This document shows positions 1 to 9,600 of a DNA stretch of 64,000 nucleotides, one piece after another. Positions within the stretch are counted from its first letter, which is position 1. The number at the start of each line of letters is the position of its first letter. Below the pieces are notes generated by a model. That model saw only the letters and a program-made list of their open reading frames with translations, did not search any database and was not told the DNA's origin. The translations under genes were made by a program, and so were the position numbers. The stretch is from SMWD01 sp002729875 (GTDB taxonomy: Bacteria; Pseudomonadota; Gammaproteobacteria; Steroidobacterales; GCA-2729495), in assembly GCA_036010905.1 (NCBI GenBank), contig DASCMH010000016.1, positions 1 through 64,000 of the forward strand, read 5' to 3'.

Positions 1-23
1 GTAAAAATGATTACAGATATTAC

Positions 24-100
<77 letters not shown>

Positions 101-233
101 TTTTCTTGCTAACACTACACAAATTACGCACACTACTTCGCGAAAGGCTCTGACTTGACGTTACATACAGCAAGATAAACCAGAGCCATAATCAGGCCAA
201 CTGGGTGGGTCAACTTTCGGTGCAAATCAACAA

Positions 234-259
234 CCCCGCTTCACGGCGGGTTTCTTTTT
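234..259 (+). terminator. Rho-independent terminator-like hairpin
   Basis: A CCCGC arm, a short TTCAC loop and a GGCGGG arm are followed by TTTCTTTTT. This is the classic GC stem plus T-run layout. It lies about 135 bp past the tRNA and probably ends the tRNA transcript, as no protein gene lies between. Confidence 0.8.
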
Positions 260-316
260 GCCTGTTTTCTGGAGTCGTTAATGACCGGTTCTGGCCGGAA
301 GCTGCCGTCTATTAGT

Positions 317-495
317 GCATCAAAGGTGCAAATAAATAGTCTGCTTCGCCCTCGTAAGCGGACGTAAATTTCATCGGATCAAAAATCCTGGTCTGCATAT
401 CCGGAAACCGCTCGATAGCTGCCGTTTCTCTGTCATGCAACAATCCGACTCCTGCTGACCCAAAGCGGACGCCGTTCAACCCGCTTAACATATGC
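317..495 (-). repeat. 179-bp dispersed inverted repeat, copy 1
   Basis: The reverse complement of this segment matches 14616-14794 at 177 of 179 positions with no gaps. Both copies start GCATATGTTAAG and end TTTGATGC in the same frame of reference. In this copy the minus strand holds an open frame from an ATG at 491 to a TAA at 312-314 (59 codons), ending 3 bases beyond the repeat. Both differences between the copies change an amino acid in that frame. I do not recognise the peptide, and it may be a fragment of a larger mobile or host gene. No transposase or terminal repeat is visible next to either copy. Confidence 0.9.
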
Positions 496-993
496 CCGCC
501 AAATGACTGTTGCTATCATGAACTGACAGGCATGTTGTGAACATAAGTCCTTTCATTGATGACACTTTGGAAGGGTCTACATAAAGCTGGTCTTGACCGA
601 TGGCGCAACACCGCGACAGGCCATAAATAAAAACTAATCGACTTGCTGACCCTGGCCGGAACTACCGGTGCTGTGTGCACGGCAAGTTATCTTCAACTCT
701 TTTAGTTACCAGATCTTAAGTATAACCGGGAGGCATTTCCTGATAACTAATAACTTGGTGCGTTCAAGATGCCCCTAACAGGTTCGGGTAAGAGTTATGA
801 TATGCTATACCGGAATATATCAATTACTATCCTTTGCACAGGCGAGGTACCGCATGCCCAACACAGAGTGCGCAAACTTTTTGGTCGAACTGGCCAACCC
901 GTTGCTGTCATCGCCGCACACATCTTGTTGCGCAGCGGTCACCGTTGCGTTTGGAGTGCTGCGGGTTTCGCTGCCTGAAGTGAGGCGTTTTTC
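496..993. other. Gene-poor stretch, no supported gene
   Basis: Apart from the terminator and repeat, the roughly 890 bp between the tRNA and position 994 holds no convincing gene. A 66-codon frame at 797-997 overlaps the next start codon as ATGA but has no recognisable motif and irregular composition. The segment around 270-315 resembles degraded intergenic debris often seen near old insertion events; that is impression only. Confidence 0.5.
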
Positions 994-1485
994 ATGAAAT
1001 GGTTTGTTCTGGCACTAACCCTCACCACTGGCGCACTTGCCTTCGCTTATGACGAAACTGATCTCGCCAAGTTCAAGAAGCTGAATGCATGCGAAAGTTG
1101 CGACTTGAGCAAGTCCGACTTGAGCAAGTCCGACTTGAGCAAGGCCAACTTTAACAAGGCTAACCTCAGCGGAGCCGACTTGTGGAAGAGCAACTTGAGC
1201 GAGGCCAACTTGAACAAGGCCAATTTGAACAAGGCCAACTTGCGCTACGCCAACCTGAACAAGGCCAACCTCAGCGAGACCGACTTGAGCGAGGCCGACT
1301 TGAGCGGAGCCAACCTGAAAGAGGCTAACTTTAGCAAGGCCAGCTTGAGCAAAGCCTGGTTGCGCAAGGCCAACCTCAGCGAGACCGACTTGAGCGAGGC
1401 CAACCTGGACGGGGCCAACTTGGACGGGGCCATACTTTGCAACACGCAGATGCCATGGGGCGTGGATAACTCTGGGTGCAAGTAG
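994..1485 (+). CDS. Secreted pentapeptide-repeat protein
   Basis: 163 aa. An N-terminal signal peptide (MKWFVLALTLTTGALAFA, cleavage near residue 18) is followed from about residue 38 by continuous A(D/N)LSx/A(N)LNx repeats that predict a right-handed quadrilateral beta helix. The protein ends with a short Cys-containing cap (CNTQMPW...GCK). One free Cys pair lies before the repeats (CESC). The start is supported by a GAGG ribosome-binding site 8 nt upstream. Pentapeptide proteins mimic DNA or act as scaffolds, but the export signal makes a gyrase-protecting role unlikely, so the function is unknown. The DNA is itself highly repetitive, which creates a long spurious antisense frame at 1015-1560. 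Confidence 0.9.
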   Translation: MKWFVLALTLTTGALAFAYDETDLAKFKKLNACESCDLSKSDLSKSDLSKANFNKANLSGADLWKSNLSEANLNKANLNKANLRYANLNKANLSETDLSEADLSGANLKEANFSKASLSKAWLRKANLSETDLSEANLDGANLDGAILCNTQMPWGVDNSGCK

Positions 1486-1822
1486 CGGGCGAGTCAGAAG
1501 CCACTGCCGGTTAAAAGACTTAGCGCATTTAATATCCCCTGTAATGCGTTCAGTTTGCATGACGAAGCATGCCCGGATTCTCCATTACCGTTCAGAGACT
1601 TAACCTCTTCAGAAAAAAGTTTTTCCGTGCCGCGTCGACGCCCTGTTGCTGGAAATTAATCAACTGCATCGCCAGTTATCGGCGCAAACATTCAGGCTTA
1701 TGTAAAGTGCACGTAATTTAAGGCTTGCGCTGTTCTATCATAAATGATCACAAGTCAATTCCCGATACCCCGTCAATGGCTTCGTAACGACCTTGACCAC
1801 ATCGGGAGTCCGGGGTGTAACG
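1486..1822. other. Intergenic, nothing recognised
   Basis: About 340 bp with no open frame of note, no clear terminator and no repeat. It probably contains the promoter of the nuclease gene that follows. Confidence 0.4.
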
Positions 1823-3571
1823 ATGCGGAGACAGCTTTGGATATCCCTCTTCGTCGGTTTCCTGGGTATCTTTCCCCTCACCCGGGCCGCGCCGCCGGCG
1901 GGTTATTACAACTCTGTGGAGGCTTCGAGCGGGACCACGCTCCGGGCTACCCTGCACGAAGTAATCGACGACCATCAGCGCTTTCCCTACACGTCGACGG
2001 CCATTGATACCTGGGACATCCTCGAACAGGCGGATGAAAATCCCACCGACCCCGCGGCCATCCTCGACGTCTACAAGAATACGAGTTTCCCCAAATTCGG
2101 GGGCGGCGGTGGAGGATACAACCGCGAACACACCTGGCCATCCTCCTATGGTTTCCCGAATGACAACAGCCGGAATTATCCCTACTCCGACTGCCATCAT
2201 CTCTTCCTCTCGGATCAGGGCTACAACAGTTCCCGAAGCAACAACATCTACTCGCAATGCAATGCCGCCTGCGCGGAGAAACCCACGGCATTCAATGGCG
2301 GCGTGGGAGGAGGAACGGGGGTCTATCCCGGCCAATCAAATTGGCGCAGTACTGACGGCTGGGAGACCTGGATCGAAAGTCGCGGCGACGTCGCCCGGGC
2401 GCTCTTCTACCTGGATACCCGCTACGAGGGAGGTGTCCACGGCACGACCGGATTCTCCGAACCCGATCTTATCCTGACCGACGACGCAAACCTCATCACC
2501 ACGACGGGGGGCAATGCCGGTACGGCTTATATGGGACTGCTATCCGTACTAATCCAGTGGCACCTCCAGGATCCGGTGGATGCAGCCGAGCAGGCTCGCA
2601 ACGACCTGATCTATTCTTACCAACAGAATCGCAATCCTTTCATCGATCATCCCGAATGGGTGGGCTGTCTCTACGCCGACGTCTGCAGCAGCATCGGCGG
2701 TCCGCTCAGTTCAGAACTGGGCATCTACTCGGAGAGCCACACACAATCCATGTTGTCCTACGCGCGCATCATCAATAGCGCGGACTTCGCTGGCAATGTT
2801 ACCAATACCAACGAGCAGAACCTTGCTATCCCGCCGTTTGACGGCATTTACGTGTTGTCCGCCGATTACACGGACAGCGGGAAGACTTCCGGCGGGTTCA
2901 TTTTTGAATTTGTTGCCGGTCGGGATGTTTCCGACTACCAGACGCTGAAATTTGCGCTCGACAGCAGCCAGATGCCGGGTTATGCCACTCTTGAGGTGAA
3001 GCCGGAAGACGGCGATATCGGCGCGGAATCCGGCGTGCTGCTGTCCAATTACACGCCAACAATGTCTGGCAACTGGGCCATATATGAAATCCCGCTAACC
3101 GATTTTGCTGACTTCAATCCGAGCAACTTCACGCTATTGGGTTTCTGGAATCCCCAGGCGTCCGGTGGTCAACTGACATTCGGCACGCTGTATTTTGATG
3201 ACATCCATTTCGCCATTGCGCCGCCCCCCGACCCGCTCTCGTTGAGCATAAATTACTCGCCGCCGGCGGGCACCATGAGCCAGGCGTACTACTGGGATGG
3301 GCTGGTCGCGGCGGGAGGTCAACCGCCGTACACGTTCTCAGTACTTTCCGGTGGTCCGCTGACGTGGAGCCTGACGCTACAGAACGCGCCGTGGGACAAC
3401 AGCATTGGCACAATCTGGGGATACCCGGACTCGCCGACCGCGGGCACCCAAAGCCTGACGCTGCAGGTTACCGACGCCAACACCAACACAGCGACGGTCA
3501 ATACACAAATAAAGATTAATTTTTCGTCCGGCAATTTATGCTGTATGTGTCACACTAATACCGGCTTCTAG
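1823..3571 (+). CDS. Secreted EndA/NucM-family nuclease with C-terminal binding domains
   Basis: About 582 aa from the ATG at 1823; an in-frame start at 1793 would add 10 residues before an otherwise normal signal peptide (MRRQLWISLFVGFLGIF...). Residues about 25-290 form an Endonuclease I domain, with the NREHTW motif (N100, H103) and the downstream DCHHLF motif (H125/H126) of His-Me finger nucleases. Residues about 300-470 look like a galactose-binding or CBM-like jelly roll ending YFDDIHF. The last 100 residues look like an Ig-like/putative Ig repeat (PPAGTMSQAYYWDGLVAAGGQPPYTFSV). Typical EndA is about 230 aa, so this is an extended extracellular nuclease, likely used for DNA scavenging or biofilm remodelling. 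Confidence 0.85.
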   Translation: MRRQLWISLFVGFLGIFPLTRAAPPAGYYNSVEASSGTTLRATLHEVIDDHQRFPYTSTAIDTWDILEQADENPTDPAAILDVYKNTSFPKFGGGGGGYNREHTWPSSYGFPNDNSRNYPYSDCHHLFLSDQGYNSSRSNNIYSQCNAACAEKPTAFNGGVGGGTGVYPGQSNWRSTDGWETWIESRGDVARALFYLDTRYEGGVHGTTGFSEPDLILTDDANLITTTGGNAGTAYMGLLSVLIQWHLQDPVDAAEQARNDLIYSYQQNRNPFIDHPEWVGCLYADVCSSIGGPLSSELGIYSESHTQSMLSYARIINSADFAGNVTNTNEQNLAIPPFDGIYVLSADYTDSGKTSGGFIFEFVAGRDVSDYQTLKFALDSSQMPGYATLEVKPEDGDIGAESGVLLSNYTPTMSGNWAIYEIPLTDFADFNPSNFTLLGFWNPQASGGQLTFGTLYFDDIHFAIAPPPDPLSLSINYSPPAGTMSQAYYWDGLVAAGGQPPYTFSVLSGGPLTWSLTLQNAPWDNSIGTIWGYPDSPTAGTQSLTLQVTDANTNTATVNTQIKINFSSGNLCCMCHTNTGF

Positions 3572-3606
3572 CAATAGTCCCGGTGCTCCCGGCAACATCA
3601 CCCTAG

Positions 3607-3638
3607 ATGCAATCACCCCCCCGGGGGGAGAATTGCAT
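3607..3638. repeat. Near-perfect 32-bp palindrome in the 3572-3993 gap
   Basis: The arms ATGCAAT (3607-3613) and ATTGCAT (3632-3638) enclose a run of Cs followed by a run of Gs. It lies 35 bp after the nuclease stop and has no T-run, so it is not a standard terminator. It could be a transcript-end hairpin or a protein-binding site. The rest of the 420-bp gap to 3993 holds nothing I can support; a 127-codon frame starting at this palindrome has no domain and no ribosome-binding site. Confidence 0.6.
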
Positions 3639-3993
3639 GAGTAACGCACGCCTGCCCACGCAATACATAAGAATCATGCCAAAATCACACTCTGGCCAAA
3701 GCCAAAGAAAATTTATTAACTGCTTGATAAAGTTTAAAAAAATAAAATCTGACAGAATAATTGTATGGCTTGCACTGAATTTACTTAGTATAGGTTCGGT
3801 AAAGTGCCTCCTCGCAACCCTGTTGGCTTCAGGCCACATGACGTTACGTTTATATCCGGGGCGGCAGGAAAAATACCCGCCAACCAGCATATCTATGCTG
3901 ATATTGTCAGTCATGGTGCCGGTTACTAACACAGGACTTTTGGATCGGCATGATAATTTCTCACTGCAAAAGTCCCTGGTGGAGAATTAACTA

Positions 3994-5352
3994 ATGACCG
4001 TCGCAAGAGGTGAATTCAGCTCAAAGCTCGGTTTTGTCCTGGCAGCATCCGGTTCGGCGGTGGGATTAGGCAATATCTGGGGATTTCCAACCCAGGCTGC
4101 CAGCAATGGCGGCGGCGCATTCCTCCTGGTCTATTTGCTATTGGCTTTTTGCCTGGCCTTTCCTGCGCTGATGGCCGAGCTAATCATTGGTCGCCATGCA
4201 AAATCAAATGCCGTTAATGCACTCCGGCTGATTTCCACCAATCGATTGTCATATCACGCGGGATCGATCACGGGTTATGTCGGAATAATCACAGCAAGCC
4301 TGATTCTGTGTTTCTATGCATTGGTTGCGGGCTGGATGTTGTCCTTTTTTTTGGCGCCACTGGCAGAATTAACCGGGATGCAGGATGTTGCTGACTGGCT
4401 GACTGAATTCGGGCTTTATCGAAACATACTATTTATGCTGATCTTTTTAGCTCTGACGGTGGCTATTATCAGTCGCGGCGTAAAGGAAGGTATTGAAAAA
4501 TGGTCAGCCCGTTTGATGCCGGCACTGCTCGTTTTACTACTGCTGCTGATTGTGTATGTATTGACACTTGACGGTGCGATGGAGGGCGTAAAGACTTATC
4601 TGATTCCTGATTTCAGTCGTGTAACAGATTTGAAGTTGATAATCAGTGCATTAGGGCAGGCATTCTTTTCGCTTTCCCTGGGCGTCGGCACCATGTTGAT
4701 TTATGGCTCATACATCAGTCACAAAGAAAATCTTTTCCACCTTGGCCGCATGGTTACTTTTGTCGATATTGGTATTGCCGTGATGGCCGGTCTGCTGATT
4801 CTGCCGGCCATGTTTGTTGCCCAATATAATGGGGTAGTGATCTTTGATGCGACCGGTAAACTTATCTCCGAGGACACCTTGATTTTTACCGTACTGCCGG
4901 CGCTGTTCAATACCATGGGCACCATAGGCATATTTATTTCCTTTGCTTTTTTCCTGCTGATGAGCATCGCAGCTTTAACTTCTTCCATATCCATGCTGGA
5001 GGTTCCGGTAGCCTATGTGGTTGAGAATCATGCCGCAGATCGCCAGCGAGCTGCACAGGGAATTGGCCTGATTATTGCTCTGATAAGCACGGTTATTGCC
5101 TTTAACTTTGAAAACCTGTTCAGTCTGACTGTTCACGCTACCACACGCTATTCTCAGCCTCTGCTTGGATTTGCGCTCTGTATTTTTGCCGGCTGGTTAT
5201 GGCACAGGAATAAAGTACTGGCAGAAATCAAACTGGGCTATGCAGAGGTAAAACAAAGTCTGTTCTGGAAAATTTGGCCGCCCTATATTCGCTATATTTG
5301 CCCGCTGTCTATTTTAGCAGTATTTGTCCATCTGGCTTTTTATAACCTGTAA
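3994..5352 (+). CDS. NSS-family sodium-dependent transporter
   Basis: 452 aa with 11-12 predicted membrane segments. It carries the neurotransmitter:sodium symporter TM1 signature SAVGLGNIWGFPTQAASNGG. In LeuT-type members the residue before F-P is usually Arg (extracellular gate) or Lys; here it is Gly. The GQAFFSLSLGVG stretch fits TM6. The family imports amino acids or related small molecules with Na+; the substrate cannot be told. The start follows a GGTGGAG ribosome-binding site at 3978-3984. It stands alone, with 230 bp to the next gene. Confidence 0.92.
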   Translation: MTVARGEFSSKLGFVLAASGSAVGLGNIWGFPTQAASNGGGAFLLVYLLLAFCLAFPALMAELIIGRHAKSNAVNALRLISTNRLSYHAGSITGYVGIITASLILCFYALVAGWMLSFFLAPLAELTGMQDVADWLTEFGLYRNILFMLIFLALTVAIISRGVKEGIEKWSARLMPALLVLLLLLIVYVLTLDGAMEGVKTYLIPDFSRVTDLKLIISALGQAFFSLSLGVGTMLIYGSYISHKENLFHLGRMVTFVDIGIAVMAGLLILPAMFVAQYNGVVIFDATGKLISEDTLIFTVLPALFNTMGTIGIFISFAFFLLMSIAALTSSISMLEVPVAYVVENHAADRQRAAQGIGLIIALISTVIAFNFENLFSLTVHATTRYSQPLLGFALCIFAGWLWHRNKVLAEIKLGYAEVKQSLFWKIWPPYIRYICPLSILAVFVHLAFYNL

Positions 5353-5581
5353 TTATTTGCGACATAGAACCCACTTTCCGCCCGATAATTTCCGAACAAC
5401 CGGCGTGAAAAGTGTATGCAACCGCCAGACGGCTGCCCATATGGTAGTTCCGGGTTATCAATTCCAACCATGCAGCCGGTGATTCTCCAAAAACCCCGAC
5501 CTGCTTCTCAGTTTCACTGCGATACACCCACTAATCTTGACTCACGTAAGTTTGTGCGCAACATGGGTAATCCGCAGCAAC

Positions 5582-7516
5582 ATGAATCAAGCGGTTTTTC
5601 AATTTGAGACTTCTGCAGCTTTTGGCCTGTACTGGCCTACCTGGCTGGCCGTAACCGGCATTATCCTATTTTGCCTGCTGGCCCTGTATGCAGGGTTGTT
5701 ATTTTTTGCCAACCAGAAGTTTTTGACCCGTTACCGTTTTCTTCTGCCGCCAACCCTGCGCGGACGAATCATGCTCGGCATCATTCTGGCCGCGACACTA
5801 CCTGCCACTTCCCTCGCGCTCGTATTAACAGAACGGGCGACAAGCGAACGACTCGACTGGACAGCTGACCTGCTGAAGTCACAAACCGACAACTTCGGAA
5901 GAATGGCTGACTACTTCCTGCAGCAAAGTTTATCGAGCCTGAAAACACTCGCAACTGAAATCGATATGGGTGATCAGCAACAAACGCAGGAAACGCTTTA
6001 CCGGATTCACCGCAGCTTGCCGGGATTTGTGTCATTATTACTCATCGACACTGAAGGCCTCGTCGTTGCGGCAACCGAGTTCGGCTCCCGCACCATTTCC
6101 AAACTGCCCCTCGATACCGACTACGTGTTAACACCCCTCACGAGCGGAGATACTTTCCTTTCCGGCGTCAACCATCATCCGGGTGATCCGGCAAAAATCG
6201 TGGCGGCATTCAGCGTGCCGGTGAACGATGTCACCGGGCATACGGCCGGAGTCTTAGTCGGCTACTCGGGTCTCGACAACCTGAAACGAATGAAGCAGCC
6301 TTTTCTAAGCCGAAATGACATTGAGTCAATCCTGGTCGACAACCAGGGCAAGGTGCTACATGTCAGTGAGTTGGCCTACACGAAAAAAGGTCAGCACCTG
6401 GATAGTGAATCGTTGCTGGCGGATTCTTATCCGGGTGACAACAAACTGTTCAGTTTCATGCAGCTTGTTCCGAATGAAGGTCATATGCGGCGCTACCTCG
6501 CAACCGGACACACACTGAATGGCGGTTGGCGCGTCTACCTGATGCGCCCACTGGAAAGCATCGGAACAGCCATGCTTGGCGATTACGGGGTTGCACTGGC
6601 ATGGCTTGGCGGGGCTCTGATCATCTCAATTTGCCTGGCATTGGCAATGGTGTCCGGTATTTCCGGTCCACTGGAAACTCTGGACCGTTCAGTGCGTGAA
6701 TTTGATCTGAGTATCCTGCAGAAACGACCCAAGCCGCCGGTAGGCGCACCACAGGAGGTGATTTCGATATTCAGACATCTTGGCGATCTGGACAAGCGAA
6801 TGCGTAAAACCTACAGCAAACTGCGCAAGGCATTAGTACAGGGTGAGAAACTCAGGGGTGAATTGATTTACGTTCTCTCCAATCGCGAAGACGAAATCCA
6901 GACCCGCACCAGGGAACTGGAGGAAGCCAACACAACGCTTAAACGATTAAGCCGCGAAGACAGCCTGACAGGACTCGCAAATCGTCGCTGGTTTGCCCAG
7001 TTCCTGTCACAGACCTGGCGTGCGGCTTTGCGAGAACAGCGGGCAATCTCAATCCTGATTATGGACATTGATGATTTCAAGGCTTACAACGATAACTACG
7101 GCCACCAGAAAGGTGACGAATGTCTGAAGCTTGTCGCGCAAGCTATCCGTAAGTCCGTCGGCCGAGCCTCCGACCTCGTATCACGCTACGGCGGTGAAGA
7201 ATTTGTCGTCGTACTCGGCGATACCCCGCTTGAGGGCGCGCTCAAAATTGCCGAACAGATCCGGGCCGCAGTCGAAGCACTTGGGATTGAGCACAAAGAA
7301 GCAAAATTCTATCCGCGGGTCACAGTCAGCATCGGCGTCACCTCATCACTGCCAAGCCACGATACTCAGCCGGAAACTGTTCTGATTGCTGCCGACCGGG
7401 CGATGTACAACGCCAAGCACGAGGGCAAGAACCGCGTCGCCTATTCAACGGCAGCCCGCACCGGTACTTACCAGGCCCTGATCATTGCCGGTGAGACACC
7501 AAAACGCCTGTCTTAA
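5582..7516 (+). CDS. Membrane diguanylate cyclase with periplasmic sensor domain
   Basis: 644 aa from the ATG at 5582; a start at 5537 would add 15 residues before the membrane-insertion region. Hydrophobic segments near residues 15-45 and 65-85 precede a periplasmic dCACHE-like sensor region (about 85-320). A further membrane helix near 340 is followed by a HAMP-like linker, a coiled coil and a C-terminal GGDEF domain. The active-site motif is GGEEF (residues 537-541). The product-inhibition I-site RxxD is present as RASD (528-531), so the enzyme should make cyclic di-GMP and be feedback-inhibited. No EAL domain is present. Confidence 0.92.
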   Translation: MNQAVFQFETSAAFGLYWPTWLAVTGIILFCLLALYAGLLFFANQKFLTRYRFLLPPTLRGRIMLGIILAATLPATSLALVLTERATSERLDWTADLLKSQTDNFGRMADYFLQQSLSSLKTLATEIDMGDQQQTQETLYRIHRSLPGFVSLLLIDTEGLVVAATEFGSRTISKLPLDTDYVLTPLTSGDTFLSGVNHHPGDPAKIVAAFSVPVNDVTGHTAGVLVGYSGLDNLKRMKQPFLSRNDIESILVDNQGKVLHVSELAYTKKGQHLDSESLLADSYPGDNKLFSFMQLVPNEGHMRRYLATGHTLNGGWRVYLMRPLESIGTAMLGDYGVALAWLGGALIISICLALAMVSGISGPLETLDRSVREFDLSILQKRPKPPVGAPQEVISIFRHLGDLDKRMRKTYSKLRKALVQGEKLRGELIYVLSNREDEIQTRTRELEEANTTLKRLSREDSLTGLANRRWFAQFLSQTWRAALREQRAISILIMDIDDFKAYNDNYGHQKGDECLKLVAQAIRKSVGRASDLVSRYGGEEFVVVLGDTPLEGALKIAEQIRAAVEALGIEHKEAKFYPRVTVSIGVTSSLPSHDTQPETVLIAADRAMYNAKHEGKNRVAYSTAARTGTYQALIIAGETPKRLS

Positions 7517-7625
7517 ACCCCGCTTTATTTAATAAGCCAATTTTGCGAAGTTTTGAGAACCAGCCCAAGGAAATCTGTCCGCCAGTCGCCTAATTTTATA
7601 CTTCAATCAAGCTTGAAACTGCGTT

Positions 7626-8528
7626 ATGTCAATTCTGTTTTTTATCCTGGCTTTGTCCGCCTGCACCCTTTCCGGTGTGTGCGGCGCATTCAGTATGCGC
7701 TTCATCATCGAACGTAACCGGGAAATTGCCGAACAAGAAGACCCGCGCGATACAAAAATCCGTGATTTGCAGGCCAGGGTCAAGCTTGCCGCCAATACTT
7801 CAGCGCTTGACCGCTCGACAGCAAAAACAGCTGGCGAACATCTCGAACTTGCACATGATCGTATTAATCAACTTCTTACTGAAACAAGAAAACTGCATGC
7901 CAGCCTGCGCAACCAGCAAGCTGTACAGGGCGCCAGCAACGACGAGAAAGAACTGTTAACCGATAAACTATCGGCTGCCACCAAACAACTCGAAACACTA
8001 CGGCAACGTAACCAGGAACTGGAGGTCGAACTCAGCGTACTCAATGAACCCGATTTACTGGTTACCCAGAATGATGATGACGGTGAAGCTGAAGACGGTG
8101 ATATTGATCCTTTTAAGCCAACTGTTACAGATGACAGTCCGTCATTGATTCAGGCCTTGACAAGCGAACTGGATCGCTGGAAGCGCCATTGCCACGTTCT
8201 CGGTGATGAACTTAAAACTCAGCGCCACCGGATCATCGAGGCCGACCAGGTTGCCGCTCACGCCACGATAAAAATCCCGGAAATTGATGCATTGACCGAC
8301 ATTCGCGGTATTGGCGCGGTACTGGTAGGTAAACTGCACAAACTCGGTATCTGCCGGTATGAGGATCTGCTCAACCTCAACGCGGAAAGCCTCGCGCAGA
8401 TCCGGCAACTGATCCCGGACTTTGAGCGGCGCATGGAACGCGACGGCTGGCTTGAACAGGCTCGAATGTTGTGTGAAAGCAAGTATCAGTCGGCCACAGA
8501 ACCAACAGACTACGCCTCACTTTCCTAA
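7626..8528 (+). CDS. Membrane-anchored coiled-coil protein with C-terminal helix-hairpin-helix
   Basis: 300 aa. One N-terminal membrane helix (about residues 3-25) is followed by a long charged coiled coil (about 40-140), an acidic linker (NDDDGEAEDGDID) and a C-terminal domain of about 70 residues. That domain begins LTDIRGIGAVLVGKLHKLGI, matching the helix-hairpin-helix type predicted 5'-flap-endonuclease-like modules often found at the ends of membrane coiled-coil proteins. The HhH may bind DNA or another partner at the membrane. The function is unknown. It stands 110 bp after the diguanylate cyclase in the same direction. Confidence 0.75.
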   Translation: MSILFFILALSACTLSGVCGAFSMRFIIERNREIAEQEDPRDTKIRDLQARVKLAANTSALDRSTAKTAGEHLELAHDRINQLLTETRKLHASLRNQQAVQGASNDEKELLTDKLSAATKQLETLRQRNQELEVELSVLNEPDLLVTQNDDDGEAEDGDIDPFKPTVTDDSPSLIQALTSELDRWKRHCHVLGDELKTQRHRIIEADQVAAHATIKIPEIDALTDIRGIGAVLVGKLHKLGICRYEDLLNLNAESLAQIRQLIPDFERRMERDGWLEQARMLCESKYQSATEPTDYASLS

Positions 8529-8617
8529 CCATCCCCCGGACTCTACACTGACCTGTCCTTGGTGCCGGCCGGTGCCGATGATAGGGTTGATCGTAGATTT
8601 ATTACCAAGGACTAAAG

Positions 8618-9340
8618 ATGAAAAAGCTCATAGCTACAAGCATGCTGGCCGTACTAGCCACTGCCTTCAGCTGCTTTGCTCTGGCCGAGGCTCAACAGCA
8701 TCGGCGCATGGGTCAATACAGCGGTTTTGAAGGTAACGAGCAAGTGCTTGGCTCCGAAGTTGCAGAAGCCATCATGCGGGTCAGCCCAACCAGGGGTAAT
8801 GAGCATAGTTTTGAGGGCCGCGAGAAAGAGCTTGGCCTCGCTGTCGGCACTGCCATCAAAATCATGAATGTAGAATCGGGTTACCAGCATGAAATGAACG
8901 ATGCGCTGGTCAAGATGACGCTGAACTTCATTCAATTTGCCAAAGACCATGACCTGGTTGACGAGATGATCAGCGAGGAAATTGCTACCGGCCTGCCGAT
9001 GATGACCCGGGTTCGCAAACTGATTGAGAAAACCGGCAACACTGAACTCGCACTGATTGCAGTAACCGAGCAAACTGCCTGCTTCTACCAACTGGTGCAG
9101 GAAACATACCGTGAACCGGGCAAACTCACATACAAGTCGCCATTCGGCAATGTACTGACCAGCACCAGGCGACTGGGTATGCACGACCTTACCGAGCAGG
9201 AGATCCACGAGATCTGGACGGTGCCACGTATCAAGGGTGCCGGAGATTTGCTGGGTGTCGACCTGCAGGTTACCGAGTGGCAGGAAGACGGCATGATTAC
9301 GATTAGCCTGCCCTCCAATAAGCTCGCCTTAAAGCCCTGA
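8618..9340 (+). CDS. Secreted protein of unknown function
   Basis: 240 aa. A clear signal peptide (MKKLIATSMLAVLATAFSCFALA, cleaved before EAQQ) precedes a mostly helical soluble domain with no family I recognise. Charged helices at about 80-140 and a short beta-rich tail (VTEWQEDGMITISLP) are visible. The ribosome-binding site AAGGA lies 7 nt before the ATG. It is likely periplasmic. Only one Cys remains after signal cleavage, so a structural disulfide is unlikely. Confidence 0.75.
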   Translation: MKKLIATSMLAVLATAFSCFALAEAQQHRRMGQYSGFEGNEQVLGSEVAEAIMRVSPTRGNEHSFEGREKELGLAVGTAIKIMNVESGYQHEMNDALVKMTLNFIQFAKDHDLVDEMISEEIATGLPMMTRVRKLIEKTGNTELALIAVTEQTACFYQLVQETYREPGKLTYKSPFGNVLTSTRRLGMHDLTEQEIHEIWTVPRIKGAGDLLGVDLQVTEWQEDGMITISLPSNKLALKP

Positions 9341-9385
9341 ACCGAAGGCCTGACACCCACCGGGCCGGCTATATATTTTGCAAAA

Positions 9386-9411
9386 CCAGGGCCTCCGTAA
9401 GAAGGCCCTGG
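9386..9411. terminator. 9-bp stem hairpin after the 8618 gene
   Basis: CCAGGGCCT (9386-9394) pairs perfectly with AGGCCCTGG (9403-9411) across an 8-nt loop. On the plus strand no T-run follows; on the minus strand the hairpin is followed by TTTT. It could act as a weak terminator for either direction. Confidence 0.5.
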
Positions 9412-9600
9412 GCAGCCATGCAAATTGAGTACTTCATGGCATTTGCAGCACGGTTCGATTCTTGATCCCGACCGTAAGACGCCACGCCCCTCCAGACATC
9501 AGGTTCGCGATACGCTAATGACTCACGACGACTATCGCGGTATGACGCAATACACGCCCAAAATGAAAAATTATTATCGTATGAAAAATTCAGCTAAGCG

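Noticed and set aside
797..997. 66-codon frame overlapping the pentapeptide gene start as ATGA
   Set aside because: No ribosome-binding site, domain or compositional support; the overlap alone is not enough.
1015..1560. 181-codon minus-strand open frame with repetitive VGLAQ-like sequence
   Set aside because: It is the antisense of the pentapeptide-repeat gene; the periodic DNA keeps the other strand open. The plus-strand frame has the signal peptide, ribosome-binding site and known repeat pattern.
3607..3990. 127-codon frame before the NSS transporter
   Set aside because: It starts in a palindrome, has no family pattern or ribosome-binding site, and is AT-rich like non-coding DNA.
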